Of a stretch of DNA of 64,000 nucleotides, positions 36,190 to 46,080 are shown piece by piece. Source of the stretch: Acinetobacter sp. Marseille-Q1618 (lineage in GTDB: Bacteria; Pseudomonadota; Gammaproteobacteria; Pseudomonadales; Moraxellaceae); NCBI RefSeq assembly GCF_902809855.1, contig NZ_CADDWJ010000004.1, forward strand, positions 62,001-126,000, given 5' to 3'. The position numbers were made by a program, and so were the translations under genes. The notes under the pieces are model-generated. The model was not told the origin of the DNA. It worked only from the letters and a program-made list of their open reading frames with translations, and searched no databases. Within the stretch, counting starts at the first letter, position 1; each line of letters begins with the position of its first letter.

Positions 36190-36587
36190 AAATCACCTTT
36201 TTTAGATAAATATTGTAATACTGGTTTATCAGCTTCAGCCCAATCCACAGAGTGAAGCTCACTGTAGTTTAACCATGCCAATCTAATATGTTCCGTTAAT
36301 TCGATATCGCCATATTCATAAGCACAAATAAAGCAATGCATTACTAGATGAAAATCTGGGTAAGTATGTTCAACAGTAACGAATAAATCTATTGGTTTAA
36401 TATGTATATGTAGTTCTTCCAAAATTTCTCTAGAAATTGCTTGTTTTAAAGTTTCATCAGTTTCTACCTTTCCGCCAGGAAACTCCCACTTATAACTCAC
36501 ATAATCAAATTTTGCTTTTCCTCTTTGAACAACTAAAAATTTTCCATCTTTAATAATAATGGCTGCAACAACTTCAATACTTTTCAT
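36165..36587 (-). CDS. NUDIX hydrolase (MutT-like)
   Basis: 140 residues. The NUDIX box runs from Gly39 to Ile61: GKVETDE, then ISREILEELHI, with all three catalytic Glu of REUxEE present and His in place of the usual Gly near the end. The general form, with W34-E-F-P-G-G, is that of MutT-like enzymes, which cleave oxidised or modified nucleoside triphosphates. Its start overlaps the HNH gene's stop (TAATG) and its end overlaps the DUF2075 gene, so it is a full member of the operon. The role in defence may be to clean up or to degrade modified phage nucleotides. Confidence 0.85.
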   Translation of the reverse strand: MKSIEVVAAIIIKDGKFLVVQRGKAKFDYVSYKWEFPGGKVETDETLKQAISREILEELHIHIKPIDLFVTVEHTYPDFHLVMHCFICAYEYGDIELTEHIRLAWLNYSELHSVDWAEADKPVLQYLSKKGDLCMHGLEL

Positions 36588-37423
36588 TAGTTATGTTTCT
36601 CTAAAGCTATAAGTTCAATTCTGGACAACAGTTTAACTTTATCTTCTTCTAAGTCTAAGAGATGCATACGTTTATGGCAGTTTGGGCAGAGTGCAACCGT
36701 ATTGAAAATCATATCCTCGCCGCCTCTTGCCAACCAAACAATATGATGTGTTTCTAAATATGGTATTCCGTTCTTATCATGAAATGGTGCTGGTTGGTCA
36801 CATAATTGGCATACACCTTTGGCTAGGCGTTTTGCATATTCGACCACGTATGCACTACGTACATATTGCTTAACAACCGTTTTATACTCATTGCTTATAG
36901 GATTACTTTTTGATGCCCGATCTTTGAGTTCATCTAGGGATAATTTCTTTGCTTGTTTCTGTCTCTTTTCCTGCCATGTCTGAATAGTTTCCTCATCAAT
37001 ATAGCGTTCACCAGTCTTTAATTTTAATGGAAAAACATACACTGTACGAAGATGGCCATTTTGACCTGGCTGCTGCTCTGTATAAGGTTCGCTGATTAAT
37101 TCAACTGGACCTAAATAGGTATATTCATTGACCTTGAATTGCTCAAATAAGAAAACTTGAACTCCATTTATCTGAGACTGGCTCAATGTTTTATTCTGGT
37201 TAAAGTCGAGAGATTGGTCCCCTTTTAAGCCCATACCTGTGTAAAGCAAAATATCACCATCCCATCGATTTTCGTAAATTGACTCTAAATGACTTGAAAT
37301 AATAATCAGGCTATTAGTTTTTTTGGCCCGACGCATCCCTCCGGAATTACCGCAACCGAAGACCTCATATAATTCCTTATTTGTTAAATTTTGGCCAATA
37401 TGTAGAGTATTACTTGATAACAT
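36587..37423 (-). CDS. HNH endonuclease with N-terminal modified-base-reader-like domain
   Basis: 278 residues. The C-terminal part is an HNH nuclease with two zinc pairs: CQLC at about 204-207, the catalytic region YLETHHIVWLARGGED, and CPNCHKRMH. The N-terminal 150 residues, with CGNSGGMRRAKKTNSLIIIS, DILLYTGMGLKGDQSLDFNQ and VQVFLFEQF, look like the SRA-like part of type IV, modification-dependent enzymes. So it probably cuts DNA with modified bases. An AAAGGAA lies before the ATG. The gene follows mcrC after 15 bases. Confidence 0.75.
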   Translation of the reverse strand: MLSSNTLHIGQNLTNKELYEVFGCGNSGGMRRAKKTNSLIIISSHLESIYENRWDGDILLYTGMGLKGDQSLDFNQNKTLSQSQINGVQVFLFEQFKVNEYTYLGPVELISEPYTEQQPGQNGHLRTVYVFPLKLKTGERYIDEETIQTWQEKRQKQAKKLSLDELKDRASKSNPISNEYKTVVKQYVRSAYVVEYAKRLAKGVCQLCDQPAPFHDKNGIPYLETHHIVWLARGGEDMIFNTVALCPNCHKRMHLLDLEEDKVKLLSRIELIALEKHN

Positions 37424-37438
37424 TTCTAGAGCGTTCCT

Positions 37439-38761
37439 TTAAATCATAGCCTCTACAAGTTCTTGTCCAACCAAGATACCTTTTTCCAAATCAAAGGGAA
37501 GCACAAGTAAGCTTAACTCATTTGAATAGCTAAAGTGGGGCAAATAGTCTGTGAGTTTTTGATGTTTTGGATAGATCAATATTAACTGACCTTTTTGACC
37601 TAAATACTTATTGCCATAGGCATACATCTGATACAAATCAGCCTGACTGATTCCATATTTTTCAGTGGAATTGGCTTTATCATGATGAATAAACTTCCAT
37701 TTAGTATCGAGAATGACCTGACAATCACTCCCCTTATAAATCGCTAAATCAGGTTCTAATGCAAACCAGTTTTGTAGTGTTCTATTTTTAGGTGTGTGAC
37801 TCACCAATGTTTGTCGACTCGGCTGAATCTGCAATCTATGACCAATTTTCAACTGAGTTTGTAGCTTTTTCGCCACATATTTTTCGAAAAGCTGCGGCAT
37901 AGAAAATAGTAAAGACATACCATGGCGTTCGCCATTTTGAAATGATGGATTGATATTTAGCAATAATAGCTCACACCATGGTTTTATATCTTCGTATTGA
38001 CTAAATAACTTACCTTCACGCCATTGCCCTAAGCTTTCAACGGGATCATGACATGTTGGTATCTCTTGAATTAATTCAGTAAAGTCATGCCCGATTGCGA
38101 TAGAATGGTCATTCCTCGTCATTTCTAATGCATAAATTAACGCTGTTTTAATTAAGCGATTTTCGATACCATTAAACAGGAATTCATCATATTCAATTGC
38201 AAAGAGATGATCTTTACCTATCCCATGGTTAATCTGTTGTTGAACTAAAAGTCTTCCTTTCAAATAAGGCTGCTCATCTTGTAACAACTCATAATCACGT
38301 TTTAAACCATGATGAATAAGCTGCTCAAGTTCCTCTAGAAAACGTTGAATAATCCACTCATGTAGAGGCAAATCAGTTTGCTCCAAATCAGCTTCACTAA
38401 TCTCTTTAGGGCGTATGTTATAGACTTCAAAGAGCATGTTTTTTAATATCTTTTTAGCTTTTCCCATATCACTATCACCTAGTTCAATTTTAGGCAAAAT
38501 TTGAATCTGCTCATCATTGAAAGGGCTTTGTATATAACCGACATAAGCACCCAGTTTAAAACTGTTGCGCCGTACTTCGTCTAATACAGGAACTTGTTCT
38601 GTTTTCTCACTATGAGGAGCTTGGTACTTATCAACCATCCAATTCAAGGTCTCTTGGCTGATATAAGCGCTTCGGCTTGCTATCACCGTATTCTCAGCCT
38701 TATCAGTCACTACAGTCTTTTGATAAGACTGTAGCTCTGCGTATTCTGTTACCGTAATCAT
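37439..38761 (-). CDS. mcrC: McrC-like restriction nuclease subunit
   Basis: 440 residues, the usual size for McrC. The N-terminal part has a beta-rich McrC domain, and the C-terminal part a PD-(D/E)XK nuclease: LEPDLAIYKGSDCQVILDTKWK at about 335-356 holds the D...D-x-K catalytic set. McrC is recruited by McrB to cleave methylated DNA. The start is one base after the mcrB stop. Confidence 0.85.
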   Translation of the reverse strand: MITVTEYAELQSYQKTVVTDKAENTVIASRSAYISQETLNWMVDKYQAPHSEKTEQVPVLDEVRRNSFKLGAYVGYIQSPFNDEQIQILPKIELGDSDMGKAKKILKNMLFEVYNIRPKEISEADLEQTDLPLHEWIIQRFLEELEQLIHHGLKRDYELLQDEQPYLKGRLLVQQQINHGIGKDHLFAIEYDEFLFNGIENRLIKTALIYALEMTRNDHSIAIGHDFTELIQEIPTCHDPVESLGQWREGKLFSQYEDIKPWCELLLLNINPSFQNGERHGMSLLFSMPQLFEKYVAKKLQTQLKIGHRLQIQPSRQTLVSHTPKNRTLQNWFALEPDLAIYKGSDCQVILDTKWKFIHHDKANSTEKYGISQADLYQMYAYGNKYLGQKGQLILIYPKHQKLTDYLPHFSYSNELSLLVLPFDLEKGILVGQELVEAMI

Positions 38762-38762
38762 C

Positions 38763-41363
38763 TTACTGATAGATCTGTTGGAAACGTTTTAGATCACTAA
38801 AGCAGTCTAGATTTAGTTCAACTGCAAACAATGGATTTACTTTTGGTTGCTGCCCATACCCAAAGATATTTTCACCAATGTTTGAGTCTTGAATGATCTT
38901 TCGCTCATCCCCATCAGCAGGATTATCATTCAGCACTAAACCAATATGTTTTAAATTACTAAAGAAATATTCTTGTAGTAACGGGATGATTTTATTTTGA
39001 AAAACTATTTTAAGCGTTTGTAAATAATCTGCTTCATCCATTTTTTTACATAGAGTCATAAAATAGCTATGGCCGATTTGATAGTCCTTACCTTTTAAAT
39101 ATTTAATGCGCTGATTTATTGTTCTTAGTATTAAAGGAATATCTACATCATATTGTGATGCCCCTAGTTTCTCCAAAATTGAAATGTCAGGACCAACCTC
39201 CTTAAACTCAAATCGACGACGCAAGGCTAAATCTAATTGTGTTAGTGATTTATCCGCAGTATTCATCGTGCCAATCAAATATAAATTTGAAGGTACAGTA
39301 AAAGGTTCTTTTGAATATGGCAGGGTTAATTCACGCGCATCTGGCTTACCAGCACGTTTATCATCTTCAATAAGCGTAATGAGTTCACCAAAGATTTTTG
39401 AAATGTTGCCACGGTTGATTTCATCCATCACCAAGACATAGTTATGATTCTGTTCTACAGCAACTTCAGATGTTGTTAAACCATCGATCTCAATATTTTG
39501 TTTTTTTAACTCTTCAATGATATTTGACCAACTCATTCTGTATAACTCATATACAGTTTTTAAAGTTAAATTCTTTTGATCATTCAAAGCCAATATATTT
39601 AAACTAATATTCTTCGCAATCCAATTCACATCTCTAACGTGTGCATAGTCATCCTCACCAGTTACATCATAGTAATAATCAGATTTAACAACACCAATGG
39701 CTCGAATTGTTTGCTGATCTTTTAGACATAAAACAATGTCACCAATTTTTATTCTTGTGCTGAAATCATACAAAGTAGAATGTGTATTTGACTTAAGCGA
39801 ATCATAATATAGTTGTTCTTTTTCAGTACGGTACTCTCTTAAATCACCAACATTACTCCAGCCAATTCTTGCTTGACCATTTTCAAAATATCTTTTACGT
39901 CGTTCCGTTTCCCAACGTTCGCCTAAAGATATCTTCCAAATAGTTGGCTCTTGGTTCAATCCTATATCTGATTGATGAATACCTTGTGATTTCATCGCTG
40001 CAATAGTAATACGCTTAAAAATACCATCTTCAATTTTGTATGCGATATTTTTCTCATCTTCAGGTATATATGCTTTTAAGCCTTCAATGAAGTCTTCATA
40101 ACTAAAACTTTGATGGAAAGTAGTAAAAGCTATTTGTTTTACTTTAATCAGCTCATCATATTTTTCTTTAATAATCTTATGACGCTCGCTAATGTGCGTC
40201 TCTGTTATTGAGGTATACCACTCTGGATCAGCAATTTGGACAGCCAATTCTGTTGTGGCATATGTTTTACCTGTGCCAGGAGGCCCATAAAGAATTTGAT
40301 TTAAAGGAAAATTATGAATCTGACTTTTAATAATATCAACTTCTGAATCATTCTTATTTTCGGAATCTGTAAACATAATATTTGAGCCTTCATACCAATC
40401 TAAAAGCATTAAAAAATCATACCAATTAAAATTTTTATTTGTCCTAATTAGACAAACCTCTTTATTAGCAAGTTTAGGAGCGTGTCTAGCTAAATTAGCA
40501 TTACCAACCTTTCTCCATTGAGCATTTAATCCCAGAGTATCAGGGATTTTATCTTCAAAAATTATATTAAAATATTCAGATTTATTACTAATCTCTAAGG
40601 CAATCTGTTTACCATCTTGTGTGGAAAAACCTTTTATATATTCTACACTTGCCGTAATTCTATGTAATCTTATAGATAATAGTTCTTCAGCATTTCTTTT
40701 ATTAAATGTTTTTTCATTTATATACCAACAGGTATGCGAAAGACATGCCAAAGTCGCTTTGTAGTTTTGTTTAATAAGCTTTAATAAGCTTGAATACTCT
40801 TGCCATTGAATATAACTATTAGTCGGAAAGCCACGTGAATTAAGCCATGTGACTGTTTGCCCATCTATAGGAAAAAACTTGTTTGGGAACAAAACGAACA
40901 TCATTTGTGTTAATTTAGCAAGAGCCGTTTGTTTTACCAGTAAAGCCTTATTAAAATTGATCTCAATATTATGGTCTTTATGAATTGCCTCGAATAAATT
41001 CCATAAAATTGTAATGTCAGATTCTCCTCTTTCTTTTTTATAAGAAAATAGGTTGGCTTTGACAGACATCACATTAGGAACACCAGAAAAATCATTTGGT
41101 ACCGTATAATTTATTTTTACATTTGTATTTAACTCAGTGAGCAATTTAATTCTATTAGAATCTCCATACTTCAGAATTTGGGCAACAAAACTAAAAGGAT
41201 CAATGTCTTTTAATAATACATCTTTATTTGATGCAGCATCATGTAATCCATTTTCTACCCCAATATTCATTAGTATTGGGATTAGTTCATTTCTTTTATC
41301 TTTATATTCTAAAAGCCATTTTGAAATTTTTTCAAATGGCTCTATCCAAGTAAATTTTTCCAC
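38763..41363 (-). CDS. McrB-like AAA+ GTPase with an inserted EVE-like domain
   Basis: 866 residues. Walker A YGPPGTGKTYATTELAV (about residue 360) and Walker B VLVMDEINRGNISKIFGEL (about 640) are those of McrB. The family's sensor loop LIGTMNTADKSLTQLDLALR is present. Between Walker A and B there is an insert of about 110 residues (about 470-583) that starts TIWKISLGERWETERRKRYF and includes IGWSNVGDLREY and KIGDIVLCLKDQQTIRAIGV. It reads like an EVE or EVE-like modified-base reader. The N-terminal 340 residues hold a further domain (FPNKFFPIDGQTVTWLNSRG). McrB normally binds modified C and moves DNA to McrC. An intergenic gap of 47 bases follows hsdR. Confidence 0.8.
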   Translation of the reverse strand: MEKFTWIEPFEKISKWLLEYKDKRNELIPILMNIGVENGLHDAASNKDVLLKDIDPFSFVAQILKYGDSNRIKLLTELNTNVKINYTVPNDFSGVPNVMSVKANLFSYKKERGESDITILWNLFEAIHKDHNIEINFNKALLVKQTALAKLTQMMFVLFPNKFFPIDGQTVTWLNSRGFPTNSYIQWQEYSSLLKLIKQNYKATLACLSHTCWYINEKTFNKRNAEELLSIRLHRITASVEYIKGFSTQDGKQIALEISNKSEYFNIIFEDKIPDTLGLNAQWRKVGNANLARHAPKLANKEVCLIRTNKNFNWYDFLMLLDWYEGSNIMFTDSENKNDSEVDIIKSQIHNFPLNQILYGPPGTGKTYATTELAVQIADPEWYTSITETHISERHKIIKEKYDELIKVKQIAFTTFHQSFSYEDFIEGLKAYIPEDEKNIAYKIEDGIFKRITIAAMKSQGIHQSDIGLNQEPTIWKISLGERWETERRKRYFENGQARIGWSNVGDLREYRTEKEQLYYDSLKSNTHSTLYDFSTRIKIGDIVLCLKDQQTIRAIGVVKSDYYYDVTGEDDYAHVRDVNWIAKNISLNILALNDQKNLTLKTVYELYRMSWSNIIEELKKQNIEIDGLTTSEVAVEQNHNYVLVMDEINRGNISKIFGELITLIEDDKRAGKPDARELTLPYSKEPFTVPSNLYLIGTMNTADKSLTQLDLALRRRFEFKEVGPDISILEKLGASQYDVDIPLILRTINQRIKYLKGKDYQIGHSYFMTLCKKMDEADYLQTLKIVFQNKIIPLLQEYFFSNLKHIGLVLNDNPADGDERKIIQDSNIGENIFGYGQQPKVNPLFAVELNLDCFSDLKRFQQIYQ

Positions 41364-41410
41364 AATTTTCTCTAAAATTTATTAATAAATAATGACTTTT
41401 TAAATGTTCG

Positions 41411-44400
41411 TTAGTTAGGAGTTTTATTCACCAACACATCATAAATAATATGCGCAAACTGCTTCATCTTCGCTGGGTCACTCATAAGCTGTGTCATTTG
41501 CTCCATATGCGCTGTATTGCTATCTAGTACGGCATCATCTAATGCCGTATCAAACTCACCTAACATGGCTTGCTCACGTGGATTATTGTGAATCTGCGTC
41601 ATCATACGTGTATTCTCAGCCATCTTATCTGCAACGGTATAGGCATAATTAATCATGTCTTGATCAGTCAGATTATCTGTCACAAATAGGTCATTCACAC
41701 GGCGTAAAATTTGTGACAGGAAATCCTCTTTCTTATCTTTTGCCTTCGCTGTACCTACATCATTGGCAGGCTCAAGCTTATGCTCGGTGCTACCAGCTTT
41801 GAGCTGAATATCTTGCTGACGGAGCTTAGACAAGCGGTAATGACTCATTGCGACATTACTTAGGTCAATCTCATCTTCATCAGCCATTTGTTCACGAAGT
41901 AATGGACGTAACGCACGTGCATATAAACTCAGCTTCTCTAAGTCCCTATCATCGTATTCTATGATCTGAGACATAAACTCGTAAAAACGCGTAAAACTAC
42001 CCAAATCCTTCTTAAAGATTTCTAAGGCATCTCGAGCTTTCTTCGCCTCTGAAAATTCATTTTCAGCATTGGCAATCAAGACGGCGTCACCAGTTTGTTT
42101 ACAACGTTCTAGACGATTCTTAGTGACATCATAATCATTCACCGCTTCGGTATAGCGTTGTTGCCAACGTTGCATTGCTGGTTTACAGATATTTGAAAGT
42201 ACTGCGTTAGATTTATTCTTGCTATAGAACGCCGTGGTAAATTGCTCTACCTCATTCCATTGATAAATCCCTGATGCTTTAAGCTTATTGAATAAGTCAT
42301 AGACTTGATCAGGATTAGACACATCTGCGAGTTCTGCCGTTTGGTAGTACGGTTGGAAGGCGTCAAGAATGTCTTGAGGGTCATTAAAGAAATCGAGGAC
42401 AAAGGTACCTGATTCAGCTTTCGCAGGATAAGTACGGTTTAAACGAGATAAGGTCTGTACGCATTCCACACCACCCAATTTTTTATCCACGTACATGGCA
42501 CATAGTTTCGGTTGGTCAAAACCTGTTTGGAACTTGTTTGCCACGATCATCACCTGAAAGTCATCGCTATCGAATGCTTTACGCATCTCACGACCTTTCA
42601 AGTTTGGATTCATATTGCTTTCAGTGAACTTCTGCCCAATCAAATGACCGCAATTGGCATCATTGTCGTTAAATTCAACTTCACCTGAGAATGCCACCAT
42701 TGCCTGAATATTTTCATAATTCTGCTCGGCAATGTATTTATCAAAGGCTTGTTTATAGCGCACGGCTTCTTTACGTGAACTGGTCACCACCATAGCTTTG
42801 GCTTGGTTATTCAGTAAGCCTATAATATTTTTTTTAAAATGCTCAATGATGATATGCACTTTTTGCGAAATATTATGGTCATGTAGGCGTACCCACTGAT
42901 TCAGCTTGGTCTTGGCTTTCTTGGCATCAACCGTGTCGTTTTTTTCTTCAATCTTCTGTTTCAGCTTATAGATGACTTTATAATTGGTGTAGTTTTTTAG
43001 GACATCCAAAATAAAGCCTTCTTCAATCGCTTGGCGCATTGAATAGACATGGTATGCCACAGGAATATTGATTTTAGATGGTGGCATGGTTGGATCAGGC
43101 AAACGACCAAAAAGCTGTAAGGTTTTATCTTTAGGGGTTGCGGTAAAAGCATAGAAACTTAAATTTGCACTGCCTTTACGTGATGCCATGACGGCATCAA
43201 GCACATCTTCTGAGGAAAGATTGTCATCTTCCTCGCGCTTTTCAATCATCAAAGTTTCTTTGAGTTGACGTGCAGTCGATCCGCTTTGTGATGAATGTGC
43301 TTCATCGGCAATCACGGCGTATTTACGCTCTTTTAGACTGGTACTGTTTTCAATCGCACGCAATACAAATGGGAAGGTCTGAATCGTCACAATAATAATC
43401 GGCTGTGCCATTTCCAAGGCTTTTGCCAACTTTTCAGATTTAGAACCATCACCTTCTTTGTTGTTAATCCGCCCCACCACGCCATCAGCATGTTCAAACT
43501 GATAGATCGTATCCTGTAACTGAGCATCTAAAATGGTTCGGTCTGTCACCACAATGACTGAATCAAACATCTTTTTATTGTTAGCATCATAAAGACTAGA
43601 CAGCTGATGCGCCGTCCATGCAATCGAGTTGGATTTACCTGAACCTGCACTGTGCTGAATCAGGTATTTTTGCCCTGTGCCTTCAGCCAATGAATCCTGA
43701 ACTAAGTTATTCACCACTTTCCACTGGTGATAACGTGGGAAAATCAGACTTTCTTTTTTAGTCTTTAGACCTTCCCAATTTTCTTTTTCTTCAATCTGTA
43801 GATGGATAAAGTTAGCAACAATATTCAGCAAGCTATCAGGCGTGAGCACTTCATTCCATAAATAGCCTGTAGCGTATTCATTGGTATCTTCAGGAATATC
43901 ATTGCCTGCGCCTTGTTCCTTTGTACCTTTGTTAAATGGCAAAAAGTAAGTGCTATCACCATTGAGCTGAGTCGCCATATAGACTTCATACTGACTTACA
44001 GCAAAGTGTACCAATGCTCCACGTTTAAACATGAGCAAGGGTTCAGGCTTATTGGTTTCGGGGTCTTTCGGTAAGCGGGTTTTTCTGTACTGTGTCATGG
44101 CATTTTGCACAGCTTGTTTAAACTCGGACTTCAGCTCCATGGTTGCCACAGGAAAACCATTGATAAACAGTACAAGGTCTATACGCCATTTTTTGGCTTG
44201 TTTGCCTGTTGCTTCTAATTCGGCTTTGTTGGCGTATGGGCTATACACCAATTCAGGCACAACACGGCAGATGTTTTGTTTATAGTTTTCATTCAGTTCA
44301 GGGTTTAAGCTATGTTCGGGTTTAAACTGACAAAATGAGAAACGTACGCCACGAGTACGAATCCCATGACGCAACACACCCAATGTGCCATAGCTACGAG

Positions 44401-44668
44401 ATTGCACATCGGTGGCATTGATATCGGCTTTTTTCAGTTGTGCTTCGACAGTATCTAGAAAATGGCGTTCGGTGTCATTAGGGAAGATGCTTTTAAACTT
44501 TTGCCATTCCTTGTCTTGAGTCTTTTGCACAAAGTCTAGAATGTCTTGGGTATAGAGTGCTTTTTCTCGGTTATAGCCTGTACCTGAGCTAATCTGCCAA
44601 CCATGCGACTGCATTTGAGTAATGATGTCATTTTGGAACGCTGTTTCTTTAGTAACATCACTGCTCAT
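41411..44668 (-). CDS. hsdR: Type I restriction endonuclease subunit R (HsdR)
   Basis: 1085 residues, the usual length. The N-terminal nuclease has IDLVLFINGFPVATMELKSE (D...E-x-K, about 160-178). The motor part has Walker A HSAGSGKSNSIAWTA at about 338 and DEAH in VIADEAHSSQSGS, then helicase motif VI-like LSRLNRTYP. The C-terminal part is helical. With HsdM and HsdS it forms the translocating complex that cuts unmodified DNA. The start overlaps the hsdS stop by four bases (ATGA). Confidence 0.95.
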   Translation of the reverse strand: MSSDVTKETAFQNDIITQMQSHGWQISSGTGYNREKALYTQDILDFVQKTQDKEWQKFKSIFPNDTERHFLDTVEAQLKKADINATDVQSRSYGTLGVLRHGIRTRGVRFSFCQFKPEHSLNPELNENYKQNICRVVPELVYSPYANKAELEATGKQAKKWRIDLVLFINGFPVATMELKSEFKQAVQNAMTQYRKTRLPKDPETNKPEPLLMFKRGALVHFAVSQYEVYMATQLNGDSTYFLPFNKGTKEQGAGNDIPEDTNEYATGYLWNEVLTPDSLLNIVANFIHLQIEEKENWEGLKTKKESLIFPRYHQWKVVNNLVQDSLAEGTGQKYLIQHSAGSGKSNSIAWTAHQLSSLYDANNKKMFDSVIVVTDRTILDAQLQDTIYQFEHADGVVGRINNKEGDGSKSEKLAKALEMAQPIIIVTIQTFPFVLRAIENSTSLKERKYAVIADEAHSSQSGSTARQLKETLMIEKREEDDNLSSEDVLDAVMASRKGSANLSFYAFTATPKDKTLQLFGRLPDPTMPPSKINIPVAYHVYSMRQAIEEGFILDVLKNYTNYKVIYKLKQKIEEKNDTVDAKKAKTKLNQWVRLHDHNISQKVHIIIEHFKKNIIGLLNNQAKAMVVTSSRKEAVRYKQAFDKYIAEQNYENIQAMVAFSGEVEFNDNDANCGHLIGQKFTESNMNPNLKGREMRKAFDSDDFQVMIVANKFQTGFDQPKLCAMYVDKKLGGVECVQTLSRLNRTYPAKAESGTFVLDFFNDPQDILDAFQPYYQTAELADVSNPDQVYDLFNKLKASGIYQWNEVEQFTTAFYSKNKSNAVLSNICKPAMQRWQQRYTEAVNDYDVTKNRLERCKQTGDAVLIANAENEFSEAKKARDALEIFKKDLGSFTRFYEFMSQIIEYDDRDLEKLSLYARALRPLLREQMADEDEIDLSNVAMSHYRLSKLRQQDIQLKAGSTEHKLEPANDVGTAKAKDKKEDFLSQILRRVNDLFVTDNLTDQDMINYAYTVADKMAENTRMMTQIHNNPREQAMLGEFDTALDDAVLDSNTAHMEQMTQLMSDPAKMKQFAHIIYDVLVNKTPN

Positions 44669-46080
44669 GCGCCAAGCTCCGTTTTAGCATCATTATTTTT
44701 ATTTGGGTTTTGCCAATGGCGTACGTCAATCTTACCTGTAACCGCAGAGGAAATTAGGGCTGTACGGCGCTCTTGCATTAGTTCAATGGCTTTAGTTGCA
44801 TTCAAAACTAATAAATCAAAGGTTTGTACTTTCTGTGATATATAATCCACTAATTCCAGTTGTTCTGTTAAAGGTGGAATAGCTGACACAAACTCTAAAA
44901 TCGAAGTTTTTGTAATGTTATTTGCCATACCTTCTGCCCCACTAATTGCTCGTTCAATCAGTGTGCGCATATATGGTGTTGCCATTAAAAGCGTAAAAAA
45001 CTTTGCATCACAATCTTTGGTTAAATGAATACGGAAAATCTTATCTGACAATAATAAATTTTCTTGAACATCATTTGGGACTAAAGCAACTGATCCAATT
45101 AAGTTGATAGAACCACTTGCACGGGACATCAGTACATCGCCTGCTTTTACTTGATATTGAGTATGGGGCTTAGTATGTTCAGGCAATGCTTTATTCTGCT
45201 GAGAATGGAAAACACCATTATTGACGCAACTAGTTTTTAGAACTCCCCATTGTTCTGATGTAGCAGGAATATTTTCACACTCAGGACTTTTCCCTTGCTC
45301 CATCAAATGAATAATTCTTTTAATAGGTGCAACTTTCCAATGTTCAGGCACTTGCCCTAACCATTCCACACCCGAATATTTCATAGTGACATCAGGATTT
45401 AAACCTTTGGTCACCGCATGGCTAATCACCGCTTGACGCTTTTCTTTAAGCAATTCAATCAGCTTTTCTTGTTTGGCAATTAAAGTATCAATTTGTGCGG
45501 TTTCATGGTCGAGGAAATTGGCGATTTGAGTTTGTTCATCAGGAGATGGAAGCCAAGCATCAGCCGATCTCAACATAGCTTGTGTAATACTGAAAACCTT
45601 AACGCCTTTCACTGCTAATTGAATTTGAGAACGAAATTCCTTCGAATCAAACAAATAAGCATAAAACCTACTAGAATTTGCATTGTGGGGACGAGCAATA
45701 ACTGTATGATAGCCTGCAAATATCCGCTCATCACCTACTAAATGCGTAAAATTTCCCGAACCTTTCAAATCCTCTGAAGTATCAGCAAAAATAAAATCTC
45801 CAATATTCAAAAGCGCATTTTCTGATGTTTTTAAGTAGTTTTCACTCACATATTTTAATGGATGTTTTTTAGGATTAACTTCGAACCCATATTTAGAATG
45901 GACTTCACCATAGTTCACACATGGAATACCTTCATCTTGAAGATTCTCTTTTGTGATAGATAAGCCTTTACTAAAATCAAATAGATATCTTAATTTGCTC
46001 ATTGCCCAATGATTAGGAATTTGACCTAACCATTCAATACCTGAATCTTGATACTCAGCATATTTTTGATACTTCGCCAT
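44665..46080 (-). CDS. hsdS: Type I restriction specificity subunit (HsdS)
   Basis: 471 residues with two target recognition domains, each introduced by a similar segment (DSGIEWLGQIPNHWAMSKLR at residue 11, YSGVEWLGQVPEHWKVAPIK at about 240). Each is followed by the long conserved helix (FLDHETAQIDTLIAKQEKLI and QLELVDYISQKVQTFDLLVL). This is the usual two-half organisation that sets the bipartite target. The start overlaps the hsdM stop by one base (TAATG). The DNA target cannot be read from the sequence. Confidence 0.95.
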   Translation of the reverse strand: MAKYQKYAEYQDSGIEWLGQIPNHWAMSKLRYLFDFSKGLSITKENLQDEGIPCVNYGEVHSKYGFEVNPKKHPLKYVSENYLKTSENALLNIGDFIFADTSEDLKGSGNFTHLVGDERIFAGYHTVIARPHNANSSRFYAYLFDSKEFRSQIQLAVKGVKVFSITQAMLRSADAWLPSPDEQTQIANFLDHETAQIDTLIAKQEKLIELLKEKRQAVISHAVTKGLNPDVTMKYSGVEWLGQVPEHWKVAPIKRIIHLMEQGKSPECENIPATSEQWGVLKTSCVNNGVFHSQQNKALPEHTKPHTQYQVKAGDVLMSRASGSINLIGSVALVPNDVQENLLLSDKIFRIHLTKDCDAKFFTLLMATPYMRTLIERAISGAEGMANNITKTSILEFVSAIPPLTEQLELVDYISQKVQTFDLLVLNATKAIELMQERRTALISSAVTGKIDVRHWQNPNKNNDAKTELGA

